Assembly (NCBI GenBank): GCA_009775125.1
Contig: VSPD01000035.1
Span: 1-30,036 of the forward strand
Length of the DNA stretch: 30,036 nt
Direction of reading: 5' to 3'
Source of the DNA: Muribaculaceae bacterium
GTDB lineage: Bacteria > Bacteroidota > Bacteroidia > Bacteroidales > Muribaculaceae
Every line of letters begins with the position of its first letter. The first letter of the stretch is position 1. A model generated the notes under the pieces. The model was not told the origin of the DNA. It did no database searches and was given only the letters and a program-made list of their open reading frames with translations. Shown one piece after another: positions 8,374-16,598 of the stretch. The position numbers and the translations under genes were made by a program.

Positions 8374-8886
8374 TTAGAATATATATCCGATTCCGACCGA
8401 CACATAGTAGCCGGAATATGATTTTATGAGGTTGTATTTCAGTTCGGCCTTGATTTTGAGGGTAGAGGTGGGGCGCAGTTCCACGCCGGCGCCAAAGTTC
8501 ACGCCAAAGCGCGACACGCGTGTCGACACATCGTCGGTCTCGGTGTCGAAATCAAGGTCGTGACGGTTCCACGACGAATAGTTCACGCCGGCAAGGGGAT
8601 ACAGCCCCACCACACGCCCCGGGAAGGTGAACGGAAAATGCAGGTTGACGTTGGCCGTGAACGCGTCCAGGTCCTTGTGGCGGAATACAAACCCGGCGTC
8701 GGGAGCGATGCGGATGCTGCCCGTGAGGTCGTACTGGAAGAAAAGGCCGGCTATGGCCGACTCGTTTTTCGACGCATATCCGGTCTCGACACCGAATGTG
8801 GCCTCGCGGCGGGCCGATGCGTCGACAGGCATCGCTGCCGCCAAGGCCACTGTTGCGAGGATGATTTTTACGATAAGTTTTTTCAC
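8374..8886 (-). CDS. Small outer-membrane beta-barrel-like protein (GTG start)
   Basis: This 170-residue protein has a signal peptide at about 1-25 (KKLIVKIILATVALAAAMPVDASA). The rest alternates in a beta-strand manner (GVETGYASKNESAIAGLFFQYD ... YYVSVGIGYIF) and ends in an aromatic residue, as small outer-membrane barrels do. The start codon is GTG (8886-8884); no ATG lies upstream in frame, and a GTG start keeps the signal peptide intact. A consensus promoter sits 27 bases upstream, and tsaD follows after one base. I do not recognise a specific function. Confidence 0.75.
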   Translation of the reverse strand: MKKLIVKIILATVALAAAMPVDASARREATFGVETGYASKNESAIAGLFFQYDLTGSIRIAPDAGFVFRHKDLDAFTANVNLHFPFTFPGRVVGLYPLAGVNYSSWNRHDLDFDTETDDVSTRVSRFGVNFGAGVELRPTSTLKIKAELKYNLIKSYSGYYVSVGIGYIF

Positions 8887-8912
8887 TTCTATGATTCGTT
8901 TTATTATTGGCG

Positions 8913-8944
8913 CAAAACTACGAAATATTTTCGTGGATTACAAA
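8913..8944 (-). promoter_or_regulatory. Bacteroidetes-type promoter for the barrel protein-tsaD unit
   Basis: The -7 box TAGTTTTG (8920-8913, minus) fits TAnnTTTG, and a perfect -33 TTTG (8944-8941) lies exactly 20 bases upstream. It sits just past the rodA stop codon (8950) and predicts a leader of about 20 nt. Confidence 0.7.
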
Positions 8945-8949
8945 AAATG

Positions 8950-10422
8950 TTAATACGACAACACCGATTTGCGAGAGGCGTCGATGCGCAGCAGGATGAA
9001 CAGCAGGATGGTGAAACCCCACAGCGACGACCCGCCGTAACTGAAAAACGGAAGCGGGATGCCTATCACGGGCAACAGCCCGAGCACCATGCCTATGTTG
9101 ATGCAGAAATGGCATATGAATATCGACGCCACGCAGTAGGCGTAGACGCGCCCGAACACCGTGGGCTGCCGTTCGGCTATCGCTATCACGCGCAATATCA
9201 GCGTCACGAAAAGCAGCTCCACGAGCATCGTGCCCCAGAAGCCTTGCTCCTCGCCGATGGTGCAGAGGATAAAGTCGGTGTGCTGCTCGGGCACATATTT
9301 CAGCTTGGTCTGCGTGCCTTCCAGAAAGCCCTTGCCGGCGAGGCCGCCGGAGCCGATGGCTATCTTGGCCTGGTTCACGTTGTAGCCCACGCCGCGCGGG
9401 TCGTCGACGATGCCGAATGCCACGAGGATGCGCTTCTGCTGGTAGTCTTTAAGATGCCCGAAGGCTATGTTTACCGAAAAGAGGAACACGATGGCGAAAA
9501 ACACCGTGGCCACCGGTATGAAAAACGCCATGATGCGCGAGCGCAGCACTTCGATTGCCACGTAGACGCAGCTCACCCCGATTATCGAGAGAAGCACCGG
9601 AGTGCCATTCACCTCAACGGACGTGAACTGGCACAGAATCCACAGCACAAGCCCCGACGCAAGGAAAAAGAACAGCACGTTGCGCGCCACTTCCATGCGC
9701 CGCTTGCCGTAGATCACGAGCATCGCCACCATTATGAGCATCACCGTTATCAGCACGTAGAATTGTCCCGCGGTCATGCCCATAATCGTGGTGTCGGCCC
9801 ACGAAACCGACACCACGAAGATAAACACGGCCAGCGCTGCCCCGAATAGCAGAAGCCCGGTCATGCCCTCGCGGTAGAGCACGAAAAAAAGGGACAGGAA
9901 AACAAGCGCTGAGCCGGTTTCCTTTTGAAGGATTATGAGCACGAATGGCACGAGAATTATGGCGCACGCCTTCACATAGTTGAGCGCGCCGGAGTTTAGC
10001 GTGAAATTGTATGATGCGAAAAGCCTTGCCAGAGCCAGCGACGTGGCCACTTTGGCAAATTCCGCCGGTTGCAGGCTCATCGGCCCCATCACAAGCCACG
10101 ACCGCGACCCTTTGATGTCGGGCGCTATCAAAGGCGTGATAGCGAGCAATATCACCATCAGTATATACACCGGATAGGCATATGTCTCATATAGCCGCGT
10201 CTCTATAAGCAGCAACGCCAGAGCCAGGCCGAAAGCCATGAGTATCCAGCGGATTTGTTTGCCCGAAAATTCCTCGAAGGCAAAAAGGCTGGCATGGTCG
10301 AAGTCGTACGACGCCGAGTAGATGCTCACCACTCCGGCGAGCACCATTATCAGATATATCACGATCACCGGCCAGTCGAGCGACCGGAATATCGACGCGG
10401 ATTCATTTTTTTGCCGGAGCAT
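8950..10422 (-). CDS. rodA: RodA, SEDS peptidoglycan glycosyltransferase
   Basis: This 490-residue polytopic membrane protein of the SEDS family (RodA/FtsW/SpoVE) polymerises glycan strands for cell elongation together with PBP2. Visible signatures are the first membrane helix WPVIVIYLIMVLAGVVSIYSAS, GSRSWLVMGPMSLQPAEFAK, the large middle loop with PEQHTDFILCTIGEEQGFWG, and the C-terminal GIPLPFFSYGGSSLWG. The length is somewhat above the usual 370-430 residues because of extra helices in the middle, common in Bacteroidetes. It is last of the mre cluster. Its start overlaps the PBP2 stop by 20 bases, which fits coupled production of the two partner enzymes. Confidence 0.96.
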   Translation of the reverse strand: MLRQKNESASIFRSLDWPVIVIYLIMVLAGVVSIYSASYDFDHASLFAFEEFSGKQIRWILMAFGLALALLLIETRLYETYAYPVYILMVILLAITPLIAPDIKGSRSWLVMGPMSLQPAEFAKVATSLALARLFASYNFTLNSGALNYVKACAIILVPFVLIILQKETGSALVFLSLFFVLYREGMTGLLLFGAALAVFIFVVSVSWADTTIMGMTAGQFYVLITVMLIMVAMLVIYGKRRMEVARNVLFFFLASGLVLWILCQFTSVEVNGTPVLLSIIGVSCVYVAIEVLRSRIMAFFIPVATVFFAIVFLFSVNIAFGHLKDYQQKRILVAFGIVDDPRGVGYNVNQAKIAIGSGGLAGKGFLEGTQTKLKYVPEQHTDFILCTIGEEQGFWGTMLVELLFVTLILRVIAIAERQPTVFGRVYAYCVASIFICHFCINIGMVLGLLPVIGIPLPFFSYGGSSLWGFTILLFILLRIDASRKSVLSY

Positions 10423-12250
10423 AGAATAATTTTGACGTTAACATTCGTTCTTCAAGCCCTTTGCGTGCAGGGTCGATGTTCCCTTTGAGATATTTCTCCA
10501 TCACAAGCGAGCCTATTGGCACGCCGAAAGTGGCTCCCCAGCCGCCGTTTTCGACATATACGGCCACGGCTATCTTCGGGTCGTCGTAGGGCGCGAAGCC
10601 CATAAACGCCGAGTGGTCCTTGCCGTGGGGGTTCTGCGCCGTGCCGGTCTTGCCGGCCACGTCTACGCCGGGAAACGCCGCCACGCGGCATGTGCCGCCG
10701 GTCACGGCCATGCGCATACCCTCGGCTATGTCGAGGTAATGATGCTGTTTTATTGTGGGGTAGCGTTTCTCGATATATTGGTCGGGAAGCACCGTGTCTT
10801 GTATCTCCTTTACGACATGCGGGGTGATGAACCAGCCGCGGTTGGCCACCGTGGCGCAGAGGTTGGCAATCTGCATCGGTGTTGCCAATACCTCGCCCTG
10901 GCCGATCGACACGGAGATGATGGTGTTCGCGCTCCAATGGCCGTTGCCGTAATATTTGTCGTAAAATTTCGAGTTGGGGATAAGGCCGCGTTTCTCGCCG
11001 GGGAGGTCGATGCCCAAGGCGTAGCCGTAGCCCATCGACACCATGTGGTTTTTCCAGATGTCGAAAGCCTTGTCGGCCGAGCCGTATTTGCTGCGGCGGT
11101 CGATCATGTTCTTGAATCCCCAGCAGAAGTAGGCGTTGCACGAAGTCTGCAAGGCCGGTTTCAGAGGCAGAGGCGCCCCGTGGGAGTGGCAGCCCACGCG
11201 CAGGCCGCCGCTGATATAGCCGTGGAAGCAAGGGTAGGGCGTCGACGGCACTATTATTCCTTCTTCGAGGAAGATAAGGCCCTGTGTGGGCTTGAAAGTG
11301 GAGCCGGGAGGATACGATGCCGATATGGATCGGTCGTAGAGCGGGTGGGCCTGGTCTTTTACGAGCTTGGCGTAGTTCTCGCCGCGCTGGCGGCCCACAA
11401 GCATACGCGGGTCATAAGTCGGGCTCGATACCATGCAGAGAATCTCGCCGGTGCGCGGCTCAATGGCCACCACCGCGCCGCGCTTGCCCACCATGAGCGA
11501 CTCGGCGTATTCCTGCAATTTTATGTCGAGGCTCAGTTTCAGGTCGCGGCCCGACACGGGAGCCACGTCCTGATTGCCGTTGTCGAAGCGGCCCTGGATG
11601 CGTCCGTAGGCATCGCGGATGAGTATTTCCTCGCCCTTGATGCCGCGCAGATGCTGCTCGTAGCTTTTTTCCACGCCAAGGTCGCCGCAATAGTCGCCCG
11701 GCGAGTAATAATCGTCTTTCTTGATGTCTTCGGCCGATGCCTCGCGTATGTTGCCAAGCACGTTTGCCGCCGCCGCGTGGTTATACTGGCGCAAGATGCG
11801 CTTCTGGATGAAAAAGCCCGGAAAACGGTAAAGTTTCTCTTGCAGGCGGCCGTAGTCCTCGGCCGAGAGATGCGACAGGAAACGCTGGGGGGTGTACGAT
11901 GAATATCCCGTGGAGTTCAACATGTCGTGAAATCGTTTGTCAAACTGCTCTTTGGTGATTTTCAGCGTGTTGCAGAAATCTATGGTGTCAAATTCGCGCA
12001 TGTCGCGCTTGATGAGCATCACATCGTAGGCCGGCTGGTTGAAAACGACAAGTTCGCCGTTGCGGTCGTACATCAGTCCGCGCGAGGGATACACGGTCTT
12101 GCGCAGGAAGGCGTTGGTGTCGGCCGATTTTTTGTATTTCGAGTCGGCAATCTGCAACGTGAACAGTTTTATCCCGAAAATCACGGCCACGGCAATCAGG
12201 AATCCCCCGATTACATATTTCCGTTTTTCGAGTTTATAGTCTTTTCGCAT
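10403..12250 (-). CDS. mrdA: Penicillin-binding protein 2 (elongation transpeptidase)
   Basis: This 615-residue class B PBP is the transpeptidase of the elongasome and partner of RodA. One N-terminal membrane helix (YVIGGFLIAVAVIFGIKLF) is followed by the pedestal domain (VYPSRGLMYDRNGELVVFNQPAYDV) and the penicillin-binding domain. The active-site motifs are SxxK (Ser317 in GSTFKPTQG), SxN (SCN at about 370) and KTG (about 534, in AGKTGTAQ). The frame is open to an ATG at 12286, but MRKDYKLEKRKYVIGG at 12250 is the usual Bacteroidetes start, and the longer form would reach to just short of the hairpin in the mreD-PBP2 gap. It overlaps rodA by 20 bases. Confidence 0.95.
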   Translation of the reverse strand: MRKDYKLEKRKYVIGGFLIAVAVIFGIKLFTLQIADSKYKKSADTNAFLRKTVYPSRGLMYDRNGELVVFNQPAYDVMLIKRDMREFDTIDFCNTLKITKEQFDKRFHDMLNSTGYSSYTPQRFLSHLSAEDYGRLQEKLYRFPGFFIQKRILRQYNHAAAANVLGNIREASAEDIKKDDYYSPGDYCGDLGVEKSYEQHLRGIKGEEILIRDAYGRIQGRFDNGNQDVAPVSGRDLKLSLDIKLQEYAESLMVGKRGAVVAIEPRTGEILCMVSSPTYDPRMLVGRQRGENYAKLVKDQAHPLYDRSISASYPPGSTFKPTQGLIFLEEGIIVPSTPYPCFHGYISGGLRVGCHSHGAPLPLKPALQTSCNAYFCWGFKNMIDRRSKYGSADKAFDIWKNHMVSMGYGYALGIDLPGEKRGLIPNSKFYDKYYGNGHWSANTIISVSIGQGEVLATPMQIANLCATVANRGWFITPHVVKEIQDTVLPDQYIEKRYPTIKQHHYLDIAEGMRMAVTGGTCRVAAFPGVDVAGKTGTAQNPHGKDHSAFMGFAPYDDPKIAVAVYVENGGWGATFGVPIGSLVMEKYLKGNIDPARKGLEERMLTSKLFYAPAKK

Positions 12251-12281
12251 TGGAGAGGGCTGGGAGTTTGGAAGGTGGGAA

Positions 12282-12300
12282 CTCAAGCCTCCGGCTTGAG
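12282..12300. repeat. Short palindromic hairpin in the mreD-PBP2 gap
   Basis: CTCAAGCC and GGCTTGAG form a perfect 8-bp stem around TCC. There is no T-run on either side, so it is not a good terminator. It looks like a REP-type palindrome or an mRNA stability element. It lies 9 bases past the mreD stop and 32 bases before the preferred PBP2 start. Confidence 0.55.
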
Positions 12301-12308
12301 AAATTAGA

Positions 12309-12815
12309 TTATTTTCTTTTCGACGAGAATATGGCGTCGAGGGCGTAGATTATCACGAATGTAAATGCCGTGGAGCAAACAATCTGCGACACCATCCGCA
12401 AGAAGCTGAATATGGCGAAGGCGTCGATTGTAAACACCATGATGCAATAGGCCAGCGTCATGGTCAGCGCATATTTCATAAACACCGGCACGCCAAGTGT
12501 GCGCACGCTCGGCGGAAGCCCCGTCAGGTCTTCGTCGCGTTGCACATAAAGATGAAAGATAGGTTTACGTGCAAAAGCCAGCACAGTGCAGGCAAGGGCA
12601 TTCACCCCGGGAGTGTCGGAGCAGATGTCGATGGCAAGGCCGGTGAGAAACCCCGCCGCCACCGAAGCGTTCGTGCTCCACGTCACAGGCATGGCCATGA
12701 TTATGTAGATAAACACGAAAGGCACGGCCACATTCAGCAACACGAGGTTGTTGAATATCACCACCTGTGCCAAAATTAGCACCAGGGCCTTTAATATGAA
12801 TGATATGACGGGCAT
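12309..12815 (-). CDS. mreD: Rod shape-determining protein MreD
   Basis: This 168-residue integral membrane protein has about five hydrophobic helices (ISFILKALVLILAQVVIF, VPFVFIYIIMAMPV, VAAGFLTGLAIDICS, YALTMTLAYCIMVFTID, IVCSTAFTFVIIYALDAIF). Size, hydrophobicity and position between mreC and PBP2 identify it as MreD, whose sequence is otherwise poorly conserved. It is a membrane component of the Rod complex and links MreC to the PBP2/RodA synthase. It is separated from mreC by an unusually long, repeat-containing gap of 118 bases. Confidence 0.9.
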   Translation of the reverse strand: MPVISFILKALVLILAQVVIFNNLVLLNVAVPFVFIYIIMAMPVTWSTNASVAAGFLTGLAIDICSDTPGVNALACTVLAFARKPIFHLYVQRDEDLTGLPPSVRTLGVPVFMKYALTMTLAYCIMVFTIDAFAIFSFLRMVSQIVCSTAFTFVIIYALDAIFSSKRK

Positions 12816-12876
12816 TTATGCAGGTTGGGAAGACAATTAATAAATTATAAAGTATGAGTGATAAGTGACAAAGTCA

Positions 12877-12940
12877 GTCATTCTTCATTTGTCATTCTTC
12901 ATTTGTCATTCGTAATTAGTCATTCGTCATTCGTCATTGC
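12877..12940. repeat. 14-bp minisatellite overlapping the mreC stop
   Basis: Four head-to-tail 14-base units start at 12877, 12891, 12905 and 12919, with a partial fifth at 12933. The first two are identical (GTCATTCTTCATTT); the later two diverge but keep GTCATTC. Each unit is itself two related heptamers. The mreC stop codon (12936-12934) lies in the partial last unit, so the array occupies the start of the mRNA between mreC and mreD. Confidence 0.85.
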
Positions 12941-13782
12941 TTGTCGGTGTCGTAGGCTTGCAGGGCGATATGCTCGGCACGGAGCGAGTCGACCACCACC
13001 TGCACGTTTGACAGGGTGGTGAAATCAGTGCTCAGTTTCACGCGCAGGGTGAAAAAGTTCTCGTCGTGGCGCCGCTGGTCTTCCATGACATAGCCCACGG
13101 GGATGCCTTCGGGAAACACAGCCGAGTAGCCTGAGGTGACGATAGTGTCGCCGGGAGCGAACACGGTGTGGCGAGGCAGCTCTTCGAGCAAGGCCACGGT
13201 AGGGTCGTTGCCGTCCCACACGAGCGAGCCGAAATGCTCGCTGCCCTTTATCTTGCACGAAAGTTTGAAATGGGGGTTGAGAAGCGAGATGATGCGCGCC
13301 GAGTGCGGTCCGGCCACATTCACGATGCCCACCACGCCGTTGTGGTCGATTACTCCCATCTCCGGAGCGATGCCGTCGGCGGTGCCCTTGTTGATGGTGA
13401 TATAGTTGTGGGGGCGAGCGATGGAATTGCTTATCACGTGGGCCACTACAAAATTGTACTGGGCCAGCACTCCCGGCAGACGCATGGTGTCGGTTTGGAT
13501 ACGCGCGTCGGCCTCGCGGATTTGCTCACGCAGGGCAAGCACTTCCGATTCGAGCGCGGCGTTGCGCTGGTTCAGGTCCTCGTTTATTTCACGCAGGTCG
13601 AAATAAGATGCCACGCTGTTGCGCATATTGTAGATTCCGGACGCCACCGAGTTGGCCGACGTAAGATACACATGGTGCTGGTAGGGATTTCCGGAGAAAA
13701 GCAACGCGCAGCTCAACGCCACGAAAAAAACGAAGACGAACCATTTGCTCCATCGTATGAAAAATGAGAACAGTTCGTGCAT
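12934..13782 (-). CDS. mreC: Rod shape-determining protein MreC
   Basis: This 282-residue periplasmic scaffold of the elongasome has one N-terminal membrane anchor (about 13-30, WFVFVFFVALSCALLFSG). A coiled coil follows (about 60-95, LREINEDLNQRNAALESEVLALREQI), then the beta-rich MreC domain (VVAHVISNSIARPHNYITINKG ... GVVGIVNVAGPHSARIISLLN). Length is normal. It lies between mreB and mreD on the same strand. A 28-bp perfect palindrome ends 11 bases before its start codon and could affect its translation. Confidence 0.95.
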   Translation of the reverse strand: MHELFSFFIRWSKWFVFVFFVALSCALLFSGNPYQHHVYLTSANSVASGIYNMRNSVASYFDLREINEDLNQRNAALESEVLALREQIREADARIQTDTMRLPGVLAQYNFVVAHVISNSIARPHNYITINKGTADGIAPEMGVIDHNGVVGIVNVAGPHSARIISLLNPHFKLSCKIKGSEHFGSLVWDGNDPTVALLEELPRHTVFAPGDTIVTSGYSAVFPEGIPVGYVMEDQRRHDENFFTLRVKLSTDFTTLSNVQVVVDSLRAEHIALQAYDTDKQ

Positions 13783-13793
13783 ATCGAAGAAAA

Positions 13794-13821
13794 CGATTTA
13801 GCCCGTCGACGGGCTAAATCG
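13794..13821. repeat. 28-bp perfect palindrome between mreB and mreC
   Basis: The half-site CGATTTAGCCCGTC is followed at once by its exact reverse complement. It starts 7 bases past the mreB stop and ends 11 bases before the mreC ATG. On the minus strand it is followed by TTTTC, a weak T-run, so it could be a partial terminator, a translation-blocking hairpin or a REP-like element. A dyad site for a protein is also possible. Confidence 0.8.
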
Positions 13822-13828
13822 AATTTTG

Positions 13829-14848
13829 TTATCGGATGAGGAACGAGAATTTGTCGATGTTTTTGAGCGCCACTCCTGTTCCGCGGGCCACAGCCAGGAG
13901 CGGATCCTCGGCGATGTGGAACTGGATGCCGATCTTGTCGGTGAGGCGTTTGTCGAGGCCGCGGAGCATCGCGCCGCCGCCGGCCAGGTAGATGCCGTTG
14001 TGCACAATGTCGGCGTAAAGTTCGGGAGGCGTCTGCTCCAAAGCCGAAAGCACGGCTGTCTCGATTTTCGAGATGGATTTCTCGATGCAGTGGCTTATCT
14101 CCTGGTAGGATACCGGCACTTCCATAGGCATGGCCGTCATCTGGTTGGGGCCGTGCACGATGTAGTCTTCCGGCGGATTCTCGAGCTCGGTAAGGGCCGA
14201 GCCTACGTTCATCTTTATCAATTCGGCCGTGCGCTCGCCCACTTTCACGTTGTGGGTGCGGCGCATGTGGTCCTTGATGTCGGCTGTGAGGTCGTCGCCG
14301 GCAATCTGGATGCTCTTGTTCGACACGATGCCGCCCAGCGAGATAACGGCGATTTCGGTGGTGCCGCCGCCTATGTCGACAATCATGTTGCCTTCGGGAG
14401 CAGTAACGTCGAGGCCGATACCGAGGGCTGCGGCCATCGGTTCGTATATCATATACACGTCGCGTCCGCCGGCATGTTCCGACGAGTCGCGCACGGCACG
14501 TATCTCAACTTCGGTCGAGCCCGAGGGGATGCCCACTACCATGCGCAGCGAAGGCGAGAACCAGTTGTTTTTTGTAGATGCTTTCTTCACCAGGCCGCGA
14601 ATCATGAGCTCGGCGGCGTTGAAGTCGGCTATCACACCCTTGCGCAGGGGGCGCACGGTGCGGATTTTCTCGTTTTCCTTGCCCTGCATCTGCTGGGCTT
14701 CCTTGCCTACGGCTATGAGTTTGTCGGTGGCTTTGTCGAGGGCCACGATCGAGGGCTCGTCGATAACGATCTTGTCGTTATGGATTATCACGGTGTTGGC
14801 CGTGCCCAAGTCAATGGCTATTTCCTTTGTAAATGAAAAAAGGCGCAT
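13829..14848 (-). CDS. mreB: Rod shape-determining protein MreB (bacterial actin)
   Basis: This 339-residue actin-like ATPase forms membrane-bound filaments that guide lateral wall synthesis. Nucleotide-binding motifs of the actin fold are visible: phosphate 1 at IDLGTANTVI (about 13-22), phosphate 2 at VDIGGGTTEIAVISLGG (about 155-171) and the adenosine motif at GIYLAGGGAMLRGLD (about 284-298). The N-terminus MRLFSFTKEIAIDLGT is normal for the family. It lies 22 bases after purH, the usual Bacteroidetes arrangement, and leads the mre cluster. Confidence 0.97.
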   Translation of the reverse strand: MRLFSFTKEIAIDLGTANTVIIHNDKIVIDEPSIVALDKATDKLIAVGKEAQQMQGKENEKIRTVRPLRKGVIADFNAAELMIRGLVKKASTKNNWFSPSLRMVVGIPSGSTEVEIRAVRDSSEHAGGRDVYMIYEPMAAALGIGLDVTAPEGNMIVDIGGGTTEIAVISLGGIVSNKSIQIAGDDLTADIKDHMRRTHNVKVGERTAELIKMNVGSALTELENPPEDYIVHGPNQMTAMPMEVPVSYQEISHCIEKSISKIETAVLSALEQTPPELYADIVHNGIYLAGGGAMLRGLDKRLTDKIGIQFHIAEDPLLAVARGTGVALKNIDKFSFLIR

Positions 14849-14870
14849 AATTAAATTATAGAGTGAGAGA

Positions 14871-16400
14871 TTAATGACGGAAGTGACGGAAGCCGGTCAT
14901 GGCCATCGACATGCCGTTGGCGTTGCAGTAGTCGACCGAATCACTGTCTTTGATTGAGCCTCCGGGGTGGATTGTCGATGTGATGCCTGCCTCGTGGGCG
15001 ATCTGCACACAGTCGGGGAAGGGGAAGAACGCGTCGGAGGCCATAACTGCGCCGTTGAGGTCGAAGCCAAACGAGCGCGCTTTCTCGATGGCCTGTTTCA
15101 GGGCGTCGACGCGCGAGGTCTGGCCCACGCCCGAGGCGCAGAGCTGACGGTTCTTGGCAAGCACGATAGAGTTGCTCTTCGAGTGCTTCACAATCTTGTT
15201 GGCGAAAAGCAAGTCCTCGGCCTGGGCCTCGGTGATGGGGGCGGTGGTTACGCAGCGCAGGTCGTCGCGGGTCTCGGTTTTGAGGTCGCGGTCCTGAACG
15301 AGCGCGCCGTTGAGAATCGAGCGGAACGACTTGGTGGTGTCCACAGCGGCTTTCTGCACCAGGATTATGCGGTTCTTCTTCTGTTTGAGCACTTCCAGAG
15401 CCTCGGCAGTGTAGGCCGGAGCGATGCACACCTCGAAGAAAATCTTGTTCATCTCCTCGGCAGTGGCGGCGTCAATCTCGCGGTTGGTGACGAGTATGCC
15501 TCCGAAAGCCGACACAGGGTCGCCGGCCAGGGCGTCTTTCCACGCTTCCACCAAGTTGTCGCGCGAAGCCAGGCCGCAGGCGTTATTGTGCTTGAGGATG
15601 GCAAACGTCGGGTCGGTGAACTCGGCGATGAGGCCGCATGCGGCGTCGATGTCGAGCAAGTTATTGTAAGAAATCTCCTTGCCGTGCAACTGGTCGAAAA
15701 GAGCGCCGAAGTCGCCGAAGAACTCGCCCTTCTGGTGCGGGTTCTCGCCGTAGCGCATAGGCTTTGCGTCGTCGATGGCGATGCGCAGGGCCGAAGGCTG
15801 CTCCTCCTTGCTGTCGAAATAGTTGAAGATGCAGCTGTCATATTCGCTCGACACGGCAAACGCCTCCTTGGCAAACCAGCGGCGTTGGGCCAGGGTCGAT
15901 TTCGCGCCCTGCTCGGCGAGCAAGTCGGCCAGCGGCTTATACTGCTTTTTCGAAGCCACGATAATCACGTCGTTGTAATTCTTGGCGGCGGCGCGGATGA
16001 GCGAGATGCCGCCGATGTCGATTTTCTCGATGATATCGGCATCCGAAGCTCCGGAAGCCACAGTGGCGGAGAAAGGATAGAGGTCGACGATCACGAGGTC
16101 GATCGACGGTATTTGGTAAGAGAAAGTCTCTTTTTGGTCAGATTCATTGTCGCGGCGATTGAGGATGCCGCCGAACACCTTCGGGTGCAGCGTCTTTACA
16201 CGGCCGCCGAGAATCGAAGGGTAGCCGGTGAGGTCCTCTACGGCTTCACATTCATAGCCGAGAGATTCGATAAAGGCGCGGGTGCCGCCTGTCGACAGGA
16301 ACTTAACGCCCTGTTCATCAAGCATTTTGAGAATTTGGTCGAGTCCGTCCTTATGGAATACGGAAATCAGTGCAGTGGAAATTTTCTTAGCTTCTTCCAT
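14871..16400 (-). CDS. purH: Bifunctional AICAR transformylase / IMP cyclohydrolase
   Basis: This 509-residue protein performs the last two steps of purine synthesis: formylation of AICAR with 10-formyl-tetrahydrofolate, then ring closure to IMP. The N-terminal MGS-like cyclohydrolase domain (about 1-140) has ALISVFHKDGL, FLSTGGTRAFIESLG and GGRVKTLHPKVFGGIL. The transformylase domain (about 145-509) has AILKHNNACGLA with the catalytic Lys-His pair, VSAFGGILVTN, and SDAFFPFPDCVQIAHEAGI near the end. Length is typical. It is the first gene of the purH-mreB run, and a -7 box lies 32 bases upstream of its start. Confidence 0.97.
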   Translation of the reverse strand: MEEAKKISTALISVFHKDGLDQILKMLDEQGVKFLSTGGTRAFIESLGYECEAVEDLTGYPSILGGRVKTLHPKVFGGILNRRDNESDQKETFSYQIPSIDLVIVDLYPFSATVASGASDADIIEKIDIGGISLIRAAAKNYNDVIIVASKKQYKPLADLLAEQGAKSTLAQRRWFAKEAFAVSSEYDSCIFNYFDSKEEQPSALRIAIDDAKPMRYGENPHQKGEFFGDFGALFDQLHGKEISYNNLLDIDAACGLIAEFTDPTFAILKHNNACGLASRDNLVEAWKDALAGDPVSAFGGILVTNREIDAATAEEMNKIFFEVCIAPAYTAEALEVLKQKKNRIILVQKAAVDTTKSFRSILNGALVQDRDLKTETRDDLRCVTTAPITEAQAEDLLFANKIVKHSKSNSIVLAKNRQLCASGVGQTSRVDALKQAIEKARSFGFDLNGAVMASDAFFPFPDCVQIAHEAGITSTIHPGGSIKDSDSVDYCNANGMSMAMTGFRHFRH

Positions 16401-16431
16401 CGTTTTGGGTACGTCTTGGGATTTTAGGTTG

Positions 16432-16439
16432 CAAAGTTA
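16432..16439 (-). promoter_or_regulatory. Probable -7 box of the purH-mre operon
   Basis: TAACTTTG on the minus strand is a perfect TAnnTTTG, 31 bases upstream of the purH start. No TTTG is found 19-21 bases further upstream. The nearest TTTG (16455-16452) is only 12 bases away, so the call rests on the -7 box alone. Confidence 0.5.
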
Positions 16440-16530
16440 CAAAAAAAAATCCAAAGCCCCCCGTCCCTCCCCAACTTTTTCCAAAACTTTTTTTACGTTT
16501 TTTCAACGCTGTGCCTGTGTTTTTATTTAG

Positions 16531-16577
16531 CAAACGACCGGACAATGGGCCGGACAATGGGTTTGTTCGGTCGTTTG
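16531..16577. repeat. Inverted repeat enclosing a tandem 12-mer
   Basis: CAAACGACCG (16531-16540) and its exact complement (16568-16577) form arms that extend inward to 15 bp with one G:T-type mismatch. The 12-base unit CCGGACAATGGG, which begins inside the left arm, occurs twice in tandem (16538-16549 and 16550-16561). It lies between purH and the surface-protein gene. A T-run follows only on the plus strand, so termination of the minus-strand gene is uncertain. Confidence 0.65.
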
Positions 16578-16598
16578 TTTTTGTGATTATGTATACTT

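Noticed and set aside
13794..13821. Ordinary terminator after mreB
   Set aside because: Only four T residues follow on the transcribed strand, and mreC belongs to the same operon, so full termination is unlikely.
14967..16427. 486-codon open frame opposite purH, and similar long ones opposite mreB, PBP2, rodA, tsaD and cinA
   Set aside because: Each lies fully across a recognised conserved gene and has no family resemblance, start context or promoter.
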